Shown here piece by piece: positions 12,381-24,200 of a stretch of DNA of 64,000 bases. The translations under genes were made by a program, and so were the position numbers. A model generated the notes under the pieces. It saw nothing but the letters and a program-made list of their open reading frames with translations. It had not been told where the DNA came from and searched no databases. Position 1 is the stretch's first letter. Each line of letters starts with the position of its first letter. This DNA comes from Chalara sp. BL73 (taxonomy: Eukaryota; Ascomycota; Leotiomycetes; Helotiales): NCBI GenBank assembly GCA_918026815.1, contig CAKJVC010000012.1:992001-1056000 (forward strand). Reading direction: 5' to 3'.

Positions 12381-12971
12381 TATGATTGTATGAAAGAACT
12401 ACGAATATGAAATAAGTGGGCAGTCGAAGAGAAAATGGAGACTATAGGTGGAAGATGGTATGCAATACTGCAGTTGAAGAATATGCCATAACGCAAACAC
12501 GAAGGACAAGCACATTATATACATCCCATCGGCTTATTTCTCACCCGTACTCTGCACAGCTCATATTGTCAAGAAGTCAATCGCCAGAGCCAAACATAGA
12601 TGAGGCAAGAGCCTCACAGGGCTGAAATTTCTCGCTTCAGTTACGATGCTGCGGCTGCATCTATCAGCGCACCTGGTTGGTCGCGTCGTGTTTTTTCACG
12701 TTCTCTCACCTAGCCTCTAATCCAGGGGTGGTAATCGAGGAGGCCCTCGCGGTCGACGCAAAAACGCGGTACTCTTTCCCAACCGAATGGCCACGTTTAC
12801 CCATACAGGCATATCCAACATCAAAAAAGAAGTTCAATTACATTATTTATCAATGAGGAGCGGCTTTTCCTTTCATATCAATACAATATCTTAAGCTTTT
12901 AAGGCATTTTGTCCGCCCGCTCACTGATAGCCTTTCGACATAAAGCTATTCCACCATTCCAAAGCTGGCCA

Positions 12972-12995
12972 TTTTTTTTTTTTTTTTTTTTTTTT
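12972..12995 (+). repeat. Poly-T run (24 bases)
   Basis: Uninterrupted T run directly read. It lies at the C-terminal side of the mariner-like fossil (as an A run on the coding strand). It could be an assembly-sensitive homopolymer. Confidence 0.9.
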
Positions 12996-13027
12996 CCAAA
13001 GGTTTCTATATTAAACCTTACATACGA

Positions 13028-13440
13028 TCAGGAATGGCCGGCGTTCTCCAGGTTTGCGCGGTATATGAAGCTTTTTTTTCTTCTTTGCGGGCTAAAAGCA
13101 AAAATGGACCTTTGTCGAAAAATCGGGCTCGATACCAATCAATAGGGTTTGGGTATTTCGCAGACATATCCGCCGCCTGTTCTTTTTTTTGGGGTACCGT
13201 TTAGAGTTGTAGAGAAGCAAAGCTATTGTTTTTTGCACCCTGTACTTGTTTTCCGCTCTAAGGTTCCAGGCTTTTGCTGTACGGTTTTCTTAGAAACGTA
13301 AGTGCCAGGCTCGACTCCAAGCACTCTTGACTCTTCTGCTAGAGCATCCCAGGTTATGCCTAAATCTTCAAACCCATTTCTCTATATAAGTCGATCGGGC
13401 CTTTGTGTTTCCTCCTTTGGGGATTGTTAAAATTCCAAGA
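13028..13440 (-). mobile_element. Tc1/mariner-type transposase fossil
   Basis: On the minus strand, broken frames spell pieces of a fungal mariner-type transposase in order. The first is a helix-turn-helix-like part (GITWDALAEESRVLGVEPGT then VSKKTVQ, from about 13370). Next is DWYRARFFD (about 13140-13114), then after a frameshift KVHF, a stop, and KLHIPRKPGERR (about 13072-13037). This corresponds to the stretch in intact fungal elements around the second catalytic Asp, where a DWxRVRFSDEVHFGYGP-type motif precedes an IRKPGERY-type motif. The catalytic D region is damaged and the C-terminal third is not recognisable. No clear terminal inverted repeats or TA duplication were found, so the ends are approximate. 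It cannot be active. Confidence 0.55.
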
Positions 13441-16400
13441 TTAGCCCGCGCAGGTAGCCGGCTTAAACGATGAAGGGGCTAATGCCATCAGCGATTTTGC
13501 GTTCAAGACCCTCATTGTGCTTGCCGTATCTAAAGATCAACGATCTAACAAAGCTAGCTCTGTAGCAAGAGGATAATAAATTAAGGTCGCAAGTTAGGCT
13601 GGTCGCTTGAAACCCAATGCTGCTTCCACACTTCCATCAACCCAAACTACCACGCCTGAAAAGCGGCCTCTAATTCTTCGACCCAGTCACATTTGGTAGA
13701 AGCGAGGATACTGAGATAAGTGGGAATAAGAATAAGCACAGGACTGCTACACGTTGCTTGAGCAGCCCGGGCTAGCCTTTGCCAAAGAAGCCTGGAAAAA
13801 TTACAGCCACAAGGGCGATCTCAATCACAATAATATTAAACACAACAGTGGCAGTAATTCTACTCTTCATGGAAGCGAGGAGACCAAACACAGCCCTCCA
13901 CAGCACGAGGGACCCAAAGGATCAAAGAAGGATTTTGAAGGCAACAACAAGATAAACGGTCATTTATTTCTTGAATAACGGCGTAGCTGGTAGGCTGCGG
14001 GCTTGACATATCTGCTATCATGGATTTCCGTAAGAATGAATAGTTAGGCATTTCATGGGTTCGGCTTCGTATCAGAGGAGAAATCGTATACTAAAGCCTC
14101 TGAAAATCACTCCAACAGCCAATTCTCAACAATCCCAAAAATAATTGGTGTTACAAGTGAGAAGTCCGCTCTTGACTTAACTCCCCTCACCCCAGAGCGT
14201 AGTGCTAATCCGAGCTATGTACTAAATGGTTGTGCGCATGCATCTTGACTGATGGTCACTTCAAAAGGTTTCCGGTTCGTAAGAAAACAGCCAATGGAAG
14301 TGCCTCTTGACCACAGCCACGGAAGGCCGTACCGCTTATGGTCATATCCATGCACAAACAGAAACTTCAGGTTCAAGGGTGCACATCTCTTGCATACTTA
14401 TGCGGCAGACGGGCTGCGGAAGTCTGGATGTGACTGCCCTCCGCACTATCTCGCCCATATCATTCCTCCACCAAGGGCGCCTCCCTTTCGTTTTCTGGGA
14501 CGCTCGTCGCGTTGAGCCGGGAGGCCTCCAATATCTTATGGGGGAGCAAGAACAGGCTTGGTGAACGGTCGACAGCACGAAAAGATAAAAATAAAGGATA
14601 TTACCGGCTGAGAAAGAGCAAACACGGCCTTCCGGGCAGGCTGCCAGATCGCGCAAAACCATAATGCTCAACTTTGTGAAAGACGGCCCTGCTGCTCTGT
14701 TCTGCTCGCGTGGTTTTCTCGTTCTTGAACGGTATTCCTTAAAGCCATTTCTCAGCCTCCGTCTTGAACTTGCACGATCCGTGGCGAGGATGATGCTTGG
14801 GGATATTCCAATCGCCTTTTTTGACGCCATATATCGGCATATTTGACTGGGCTGCCATATGGAAGTGCATCTAATCTCGGAAGCTCGTAGGCGGCTGGCA
14901 TGCCGTGAGCTGTTTCTTCTGTTTTGTGGCTTTGGTTTAGTGCATCGCTCGAGGGTTCGATGCCTTGTTGCGTATATCGGGGAGGCGAGGCTTCGAGATA
15001 CCTGACTAGATCTAGATTCAGGTGAAATACACGTGTGGTGCCGATCTGGGATGCGCACAGGTGCCTCTCTTGTGATGGGCGTACCAGGCGGGCGATACGT
15101 ACGTTGAATGGTTCCTACGAGCCTCTGTTAAACCCAGATCCTTCACGAGGATGTCACTTACAAACTGTGTAACGATATGACCATAAATCCTCGTCTCTAC
15201 CCAACGATTCATAGCTGGTTGGTTTACCTTGCGCAATGCCCTTCTCGAGCAATCGGGGTTTCTGGGATATGGCACCTTCCTTGCTACTGTTCATAGCGAG
15301 AGAGGGTTCTGGCTCTGATAGCCTTACCAAAGGTTAGAAATCCCTTCGTTTTGTCGTTGAATCTCACTTTGAAAATACGCTCCTCGCAGCTAGATTACCC
15401 AGCTCAGAATCAGCAGGCATTCTCCTCCGTAGCTTTACAAAGGAACCGTCATATATATTATATTTTCTTTTGAGATGAGCGTATGCTTGTTGTGCTCCCT
15501 CCACCCATGACTCTAGAAGGATATGGATTGGGATTTTGTAGAGATGGGTATGATCTTATATCTTGTAGCGGTCACCAACCAACATCGACTGGACACATGG
15601 ATATACGCATCAGCAATTGCCGTGGTACTAGTCTTGAACACAGGTGAGCGAAACCCGGCAGAGAACCCTATATAATGAACACTGGCTGTATTTGGGCCAT
15701 GGCGATTCCGTGCTTGAGAACAGCGCATCTTCTTGTGTTCAGCGGCTCGATCACCTCTCACTCAAAGGAAGCAGCATAGCGTCGGCAACAACATAAGGAT
15801 ATCAGAAATCTAGGCTTGCTCTGGTAGCGGTTGCAGCTGCCTGCCTCGCCCTAATTCTAAAAGTGCCAGATTCCGATCTTCTTTCTGGTGCTCAAGCACT
15901 TCCGCTTGCGGAAGTGGACTGCGCGAGAGTATCGCACGAGAGGATTCTGTTTCAATGCTGGGAAGGCCGTCAACGCTAACGGGTTTCTCCCACAGTATGC
16001 CCTGCGCGACCCGAGGGAGGGCTGTATAGGAAGACGCAATTTCGATGTATCGGGATTTGTATGCTTTGAACCCTCAGATCTCTTATAGCACGATGGCGCA
16101 CCACCCTTGCAAAGCACTGTATGGGAAACCCATTTCCAATATAGGGAAAACCGGTATATTTATTATTCGGGGGTATCTTTCATAGTGTGCTTTGCGTCAT
16201 TGGGGGGTTGCATTGTATGGCAGGCGGCGTGCTCAGTGTATCAGATATTTTTGCACTTTGCACTTTGAAGGTTTCCCAAAGTAGGCAACGTGGTACTCGC
16301 AGGGAGCATTGTGTGACAGTACATATCTTCAATGTGTCAAGGATTGTCAACATTATTATCAACGTTCTTACATTTCGCGCCATTTGTGGAGTGGATTGTA

Positions 16401-17239
16401 TGAGAAAATACAAATTTCAATGGATCAGAATTTGCGGACATTGAATTTGGAAGACATGCCACACTTTACATTTCGCCGTCTGCGGGGGTGACTATAGGAG
16501 AACACATTTTCCAGTGTATCGGAATTTTGTTGAGATTGACATTGAGACACTGAGACATTTACATAGAATGCACTGCGCCATTCGCCGTTTGAACTCTATG
16601 GAACGACATAATTTCTAACGTCTCAACAATTGACAATATTAAATTTAAGCGTCTTTGTATAGATAGCATGCTTTAGATCTAGACAGCTTGCGATGAGCTC
16701 TCCGCAGTGTTCGTTCTCAAGTGTGATGCATATGAAGCCGGAACTCTCCTGAGAAGACCATATGTATAGAAAACCTAGCTTTTGGCAATCAGAAAATGCT
16801 CTCAGTGGCTTTTGTAGACAAGGCGTAGGTCAGTGTCTGACACGTGGGCAGTTGTCGTTGCATAGAGTTTCTTTCCATGGCATGACTTCAAGGACGATAT
16901 AATGGGACCATCGACTACGATATAGCTTCATGTCTATGAACAATGTCACTTCCCCTAATGTGCAGGGCTGATGGAAAAAGTGCTACGTGCTGTGTACCTG
17001 ATGCCGTGACGTTCAAACATTTGAAGGCCATTAAATGGAACGAGAGAGGCTTGCTATACGAAGACTTCACATTTTCCTCCTCGCTGAAGTGCTGATTGGA
17101 TAGATTTGAACGTTGAGCATCTGTTGACTTCTCGGACACTCTTCAATGATCGTGTACTCAACATTCTTCCGACTCTCGGGTGTAAGCGATGTTGAGCTTG
17201 ATGCCTGGGGGCGAATATGCTCTAATCAGCATGTCGTCT

Positions 17240-17460
17240 CCTAACATAGGACCTCACTCCCCATAGCCCACATGTCAAACGTGTATTGAGCCTCGCTATT
17301 CCACCGTTAGCCAAGATGTTCAATTTCATGTGCTATACAAACCGTTTTCGCGACGGGCAGGAAGCTCGCACGAAAAAGTTCGACATTGCTGCTCCTCTAA
17401 GTACAATGAGTGCCGCCGAGACAAATATCAACATGTCTATGTATCGACATGTGAAGGCAT
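17240..17460 (-). pseudogene. Protein kinase domain fossil (CDK/MAPK-like C-lobe)
   Basis: One minus-strand frame, interrupted by two stops, keeps kinase landmarks at proper spacing. A catalytic-loop remnant IHRHVDI (17444-17424, where HRDxxP is expected) comes first. Then follow ASFLPVAKTV, HEIEHLG, a stop, and RWNSEAQYTFDMWAMGSEVL (about 17312-17250). The last piece matches subdomains VIII-IX, where kinases have RWYRAPE, then YT, then DMWAxG. The DFG triplet is not intact. Open minus-strand frames up to about 17917 may hold the N-lobe in shifted frames, but I could not identify a glycine loop or VAIK lysine. It is an inactive relic; which kinase it descends from is unknown. Confidence 0.5.
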
Positions 17461-19503
17461 TTCTTCCATAACAAGTCAAGGCCCGACATATGTAGGCGGC
17501 AGTTTTGACGGCATAGGTGCAATGCCCAATCTGGAATTCCATGTGCGGACAAAGTTCCCTTCTCATCGGCGTGTCAAACGCCACCGGGCCCACCAGCTCT
17601 CGAGTCCTGGCCCCGGCGACCCGATATCCCCAAGGCAGCGAAGCATGCTAACAACCAGGATACGAAATGCCATCTCCACCACACCGAGGTTTGTTAAACC
17701 TCGCTGTTCTAGCGACCGTTTTCTTCACAACTCGCTCAAGCATTGATCCCAAATCGGCATGATGACAGAGGACGTGATAGCGTCGGTACTCGGTCTCAAG
17801 CCGGCAACCCCCCTCCCCAAACCCAAACTCCCGCTCCACGCGCCCCCTTTTCCACGAACATGCATCCTCCCAGGCACCGGAGGGGATAACCCCTAGTTCC
17901 CCCACAGCAATCAACAATGTGCACCCTGCTCACCAAACTATCGAAAAGTGCGTGCTCTGCTTTTGCCTACAGTAAGTAATATCTCGTGCTTTTTTGGGGG
18001 GACCGTGCCGCGAATGCACGCGGTGTCATCGGGGATATAAATGCCAATAAAGCGTTTGTTGGATTCTGCTATAGGGCTAGCCCGAACAGGCAAATTGCAA
18101 TCTTGAACAGGTCAGCATTCACTCACGCGAAGAAGATAAAATCGTTGAGATATGAAAATGTGATCGAGTTGAAGTGAGCGAGCGCTGAAGTTAAGGGTTC
18201 AAGGTAAATGTAAGCCTTTTTCTCTCTCATTTTTTCTTTTTTTCTCTCCCTTTTCAAGCTTAGCAGTTTTTTCCTTTTCCCTTTCTTTTTTCTTCTTAAT
18301 TTTTTTCTTCGTCGCAAACCCGGTCGTATAGAGTCAAACATAAACAGCGCGATATGCGCGTCCAGTCTGCGGTAAGATCAACAACTCTCTCTGCGCGTGT
18401 AAAATGAAAAGCAGTTTTGTATGGACAAGATTGGCGAAAGTTAAAAACGTACGAGAATTATGACCAACGCATCCGAAAGTGGCAGGGCTTGAGAAGGAAC
18501 GGGGTGACACGCTCATCCTAGATAAGGTTGCGGCGCCGCGAGATGGCTTGCGAAGGGGGTTGCGCATGTGAAATGAGGTCCCCTTAATTTTTTTGGGTAT
18601 TATTTTAATTTTCCTTTCAAATTTCGGCTTGTAAACAAACAAACAAACAATTGCATGCATGCATGCGTACATACATGGAATAGGGGTCGAGAGGATAATG
18701 GCGATGCCACGGGGTTTTAGCGTTGGGGATTTCGCGTTGTCGTCATGTCGTTGGTGGGCCGTGCGGTTTTCTAGAAGGGGTGATGATGGAACGAAGATCT
18801 ACTGTCACTGATTTGCGTAGCTTATTTTTGAAAGAAAGATCTAGAGCGTTGCATTTCGATGGACGGATGCCTTTTGTTACCATGGCATAATACCTTTCTT
18901 GTTAGCAAGCACACCCAGCTTTGCTTAGCTCTCTTTCCAAGCTGCCGGAAGGGACTACACAAACTTACAACGTGGTCAAGGGACTGTTTTAGGGTTATAC
19001 CCGTGCCGAGCCAATACTGTAGTCCATTAATGTCATGATTTCTGTGTTGCGATTGGTAACGTGCGGGCCTCATCAGATCAGAGGGCAATTGACATGACGT
19101 CCGTGTTTGAAGGCTGATTTGTAAACCCTTCCCATGTTTCTGGTCAAAATGTGCCAAGGTTGGTGGTGGTTTGGCCAAACTCTGGAGCAGGGCTTTGAGG
19201 ACTGACCGTCGCACTCTTTTGCACGCTTTGCAATTAGCACAACATGAGGTATAATCTAATGCTCTTGGTGTTGTTACGGATCATTGCTTCGCAAAATCAA
19301 AGCCAGCAACCCATGCCACCCATTGACTCTGGACCACATCTATGCGCAATATGTATGTCTCTTCTATCTTCTCTACTTCTCTCCTCCCACATCATAATCT
19401 TCATATGATATGTTATGTTCTAACGCCGTAAACGATGAATAAAAAACGAGCGTATCGCTACAACCCATCCTATGCCAAGCTCATAACCTTCCCTACATGT
19501 ATA

Positions 19504-21251
19504 TCATGCGCCTGTAACTACGCTCTCGGGTAACTCCCACTGCTCCACCTGAAGTTTGTTTAACGCTTCTCTCCCATCCTCGGTCAACTCTGGCTTTCCA
19601 AGAGGTGTCACTGCGCCAGTGAAGAATCTTGGCTGCCACTCGTTTCCAGTCTCTTCTCGCTCTTTTGCTTTCTCTCGTTGTCGTTCTTCTATCTCCTGTT
19701 TGAGTGCTGTGGCTCGAGCATACTGCCTCGATTTGATAGCTTCTGTGACAGCACCCCAGAACTTCAAAGACTCGTTGGGCAACTGTTTTTCGACTGGTGG
19801 TAAAACTTTAGGCTCTACATTGAGCGGAGCTAGATCAATCAGTAGAACCTGGGTTTCCTGATTTAATAAGCACACTTTCATTCAAAAATCTAGAAAGCAA
19901 CATACAGATTTTGCGCCGACAGAATAATACAGCTTATCCTTCCAATTACCCGATATCCGGAGTAATATATCTTTATCGGGAACTGGAGCAACCGTCATGT
20001 CAGTCCAGAACTTTGGTTATACCAGAGCAAGACGACGGATGACCAAGAATGGAGTACTCACCATCTCGTAGCTTTGTTTTATCATCGTTTTCTGGATCGT
20101 AGCGGAACACTAGCCCTTCAACCTTGTTCTGCGTTTTTCCAAGCCAACCTTCTTCCAGATAGTGTAGGATGGTCTTTATCTTGGTCTTCGCACAAGTGAC
20201 ATAACATATGTCGCCAACAGTCACATTAAGGCCGCCACGCAATAAACCTCCGAGGTGCGCAGCTGGGTGTGTAAGCTGATATTGCTCGTTGTCGCGCTTT
20301 TCCAGATTGATAAAAATTCCAAGGTTATGTTCGCCGGGAGTAACTCGAATGCTTGTCCCAGTAAATTTTGCTGAAATTTGGTCAAAGCCTCTGGCGCTAA
20401 TCCCTTTGCTTGGACAATCAACGTAAAACGCCGATACTGGTGGATGGTGAGATGTTTGTTCTGTCAAGAAAGACACTCGCACAATCTTCCCTGGGGTCTT
20501 GGTTCCAGTATTTGGAGTCGCCAGGCCTTCCGCATTGGGAAACGTAGAACTAGAGCCTGGCCTTGAAAATTTCCCTGATTTGATGGAAGAAGCCGAGGAT
20601 GGCGTAGCTGCTGGTAAGGAAATAACCGGGACTGTATCTTCAACCTCCCAGTTACACTATGGCATGATCAACCTCATATCTTCTCAAAACTGTATGGCTC
20701 TTACCCTGAAAAACTCCCCGAGTGTGGAATTATATGGCTTGCATGGCTTTCCCTTCACATATTTAAGGTCCTTGGTGAACCAGAATCTGAGCACCTCTAA
20801 CATCCTTCCCACTTCATCGTCCGAGTCCCCTATGGCAACAAATGTGTTTGGTTGGTCCAAGTAGTTCCAGTACTCGAGATTAGGGGTTGGCTCGAGTAAC
20901 TGTGCTGGCAAACTGAATCGTACTGAAGCAATATCCGCCACTCCAATAAATCTGCAATCAAGATGTTAGCAAGATTTCATCTAGCCGCTCCCCATTCTTG
21001 AAAGTAAGAGCATATGGGATATGCAAGGCGGACTCTGATGATTGCCACTGTAGATAGCGGTGTGCCCCTCAGTCCAATCCCACAAGCCATACTGGCAGAG
21101 GGACCTACTTCTTCAAGATGCCTAGGAACATCCTAAGCTTGGAGCTATCATCCGGAGGCTTCTCTGCTGCAGCAGATGTGCTCGCCGGCACCGTCGACGA
21201 AGTGGGAGCAACAGAGTCCTCCGTGGGACCTGTTGGCGTTGTCGAAGTCAT
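19504..21251 (-). CDS. Oxysterol-binding protein, Kes1/Osh4-like
   Basis: Five exons on the minus strand: 21251-21109, 20951-20705, 20656-20062, 19982-19906 and 19857-19504, 471 residues. The start follows from a short disordered leader (MTSTTPTGPTEDS) that joins SSKLRMFLGILKK to the lipid-binding core. The family fingerprint EQTSHHPP is at residues 196-203. The core starts with VRFSLPAQLLEPTPNLEY and includes the NSTLGEFFR/CNWEVED junction and the LRDVPDKDILL turn. The last is only obtained with the second acceptor (19983); the nearer one gives a stop. There is no PH domain or FFAT motif, as in Kes1/Osh4-type proteins, so it is probably a cytosolic sterol/PI4P exchanger at Golgi-plasma membrane contacts. 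The C-terminal helix region (KAKEREETGNEW, FTGAVTPLGKPEL) matches the family end. The first intron is long for this window (157 nt). Confidence 0.9.
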
Positions 21252-24200
21252 GACGATGCTTGATAGCAATGCTGTGATATAAATGGTGAAATATGACAGG
21301 TCAATTTGTCGAGTGTTACCGTGGAACGATGAGGCTGGCGTTGAATCCCGATCCTTCGAGACTGTCCAACAGCAGAAGATTCAGCGCCAGTGACGTTAGT
21401 GATAGAGGTGAACGCGATAAGGCGATAGCGCGGTACAACTCAGGTTAAACATAAGCGAGGCCTAGCAACCTCGAATTTCCGAGCGGTGCAGTGGTCTCAC
21501 CTTCATCTGAATAGCACGAGGAGTATGATTCATGAACGAGATACGAGACATGTTTCTAATTTACATGATATGGCAGTTCATTTGAGTAGATAACGACCAC
21601 GAGCGATATCTCCTGATACTAAAAAGACCTCATCACCAGTCTCTTTCACAAGGCTGAACTCGTGGTCATATGAGTGGCCACTGTGAGTGCGACGCCTGAT
21701 TGCTTAGTTGAAGGTAGCCGCGGCCGCCAAGCGATATTACAGCCTCGCGAGCCGTGACAGGGTTGGAATGGAGGAAGGGAAGGCTACCTATTGCCATCAC
21801 CCAAGCTACCGTAGTTCCAAAATCAAAGAATAAAGGGGGCATAAGCGAGCTCACTGTCTGTATATTTGATATGCTATTGATGGCAGATTTGAGGATGCAG
21901 CCAGTTCAGTCAATAATCCGTCAATTGTCCCGTTAGCAGCCACTGTGGCTTAGGTATCCCCTGGAAAGTGCTCACCGCATCTCAAAAGTCCTTTGCCTGG
22001 CTCTGTCTGACCTTGACAGGCTGCATTGATTGTAATTTGAGTAAATTACTGAAGCTAACAGAGACATCACGCGGTGTCAAGCCTCTTACCTACAGTAGGC
22101 AATCGTCATATCTGCTAGGAAAGAATCGCCATCTCGTCGTATTATGGCAGACTTAGGTTTGATTGTACATTACTCGCTAAGGCTTTAGGTCATGCTTTTT
22201 AAAACCCTTGTTCTACCTTTAGAAGCAATACCTCTCTTAAGATTATTTCGGCGCCTACCGTTATGTTCTCTACCCAGGAAGATGGTGGGCCGTCCTGTTC
22301 CTGAACTATCGGTAAGGAAATAAGCGTTTAATGACAGGGCTACTCGTTATAGGGACCCTGATGTGGCACTGCCGCGGCCCTAGGGTTTCCAGCGACTATC
22401 GAAAGATGTGCCGGAATGTGACTGAAGCAGCCGAATCGATGAATATCACTTTGGCAGGGGACTTCTCCGCCTTCTATTGCGGGTCATCGAAGCACCGTTA
22501 CAGGGAATGCCAAGAGTCCGGTCCCTGGCATCAGTGTGCATCGTGTGGCCATGACGTCACATAATTACAACCACGCAGGACCCTTAGAAGATCAATTCTC
22601 TGTTGAGACAACAGATCAATTCCCAAAGATATAAAAAGAAACATTACTTTCGTTAACCTTCTTTTACGAGTGGATCGTGTCTAAGCAATCTTCGGAAGTG
22701 TTGCTCGTAAATGGATGAAAAGAGCGAAATGACGATGGTGTCAGAGTAGGCTGCGCATAGGTGGCGACAAGCCGTGCCTCCTGAGCAATGAGCGTTCAAG
22801 GGAAGCGTCGCATACGTAGGTACGTCCGAGCTGTCGGTGGCGTTGTCAGGGTGGATAATCCGGTAGAATAACACGAATTGAAGCGAAGATGGGGGCGACA
22901 ACTTGTAGGCAAATGTTGCTGTGGTTATTGTGCTCAGGCGCTGCCTTTGAACGGCTGCTTAAGGCGGCCAGAAGGAAAGTGTGGCTGACCCTACAAAAGT
23001 GGGCATGGTAGGAGAAAGTTGGAAGCTTCTTAGTAGGCGGTGTCTGAATTTGGTAGACTATAATACGGTTTACTAAAAGTGATGAAGGACGAGCAAAAAC
23101 ACATAGAAACAACTCGAGACAGATTCAGAAGCGAGAACTTAGGTGTTTATATGTACTTCTTGATGTGCAATGCCTTGCGTACTAAGCCACGAAGATCAAG
23201 AGGTGGCTAAGTGTTTCATGTGTTGCACTAACCCCAGATTTTGGGTGAGATGCGCGTGATGTGCAATGGTCTAGACTTGTCAATCACGGCCGATTGTACA
23301 ACAATACCATTACCCAAACTTCTTAAATGAAGATTGTACTCGTCAATGGTAACATAACGTGATCTGGTGCGTTGTACAATAGTATTTGACTGAACATTAG
23401 GGAACCCTACTAATAATCTAAGTCGCAACCACACCCAAGGACAAGGGAGTTGTAGAGTAAAGGGGCTTTGGGTTGTAGTCAGACAAGCTGTGACGGAGGC
23501 TAACACTGCAATAAAACTGCCTTGAATAGGTATAATATCAATTACCGAGCGGTTGCTGTTGACGCGCGAGTGATGAAGTGGAGATGAGGGTCAATTGATG
23601 GTGACGGTCCCTTATTTATCAGCATTAGAATCTCGGACTTTGAAATCCATCACTCATCAACTGACAGCTGGGGAAAAGCTGATATCCTTACCCTGTGAAG
23701 ACGAGCATACAGATAACTCTTCGAGATGAGCGTCGCATGTAATTCTAGTATAATGGCCTTCATGATTGCAACTTGCAAGCACCGATTGTCTGACTTTTAA
23801 TGGCGCCTCGTGTAGAGGGAGTTCTTGAACCCACAAGCTGAACTTCGGGGCTCGCGAACCATGGTACTGGAAAGCCACATGCGGGAAGATAGGACACTAT
23901 GCTTTTCTTCCCTTGCTAGGCTAAAGCCTCAATTTGTTGATAATAAAGTAATCTGCTCGAGGTATTGTATGGCTTTTGGTGGTTTGCGCCACACGTCGCC
24001 GATGTGGCGTTCATCCATCACCTCTTTGCAGTCTAGACTTCGATCGTTCCTTTGATGTGCGTGTTGATCTTTGCCTCTGAATATTCCTCATCATAAGATA
24101 TCCAATATCATCAAATGAATCTCTTGCCGCCTGGAAGCTCAGCATCGCGAACTAGGATTGTGGTGATGAAGTGCATGGTAAGTTTTGTCCAATTTTGTTT

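Larger units (their letters stand above)
12381..19503. other. Gene desert with transposon and pseudogene fossils
   Basis: About 7.1 kb with no intact gene on either strand. Two fossils are recognisable and listed separately: a Tc1/mariner transposase near 13.0-13.4 kb and a protein kinase near 17.2-17.5 kb (both minus). Also present are a 24-base T run (12972-12995), AAAC repeats (about 18633-18650) and GCAT repeats (about 18653-18665). Longer frames, such as 238 codons at 14342-15058 minus and 130 codons at 18822-19214 minus, have no domain I can name. Stop-rich, mixed composition fits ageing repeat debris. Confidence 0.6.

Noticed and set aside
14342..15058. 238-codon minus-strand frame in the first gene desert
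   Set aside because: Arg/Ser-rich composition, no domain, no splice partners, and equally long stretches open in other frames. Probably chance or old debris.
22331..22564. 77-codon frame with four spaced cysteines
   Set aside because: Spacing fits no zinc-binding family I know, there is no signal peptide at the start, and no neighbouring exon can be joined.
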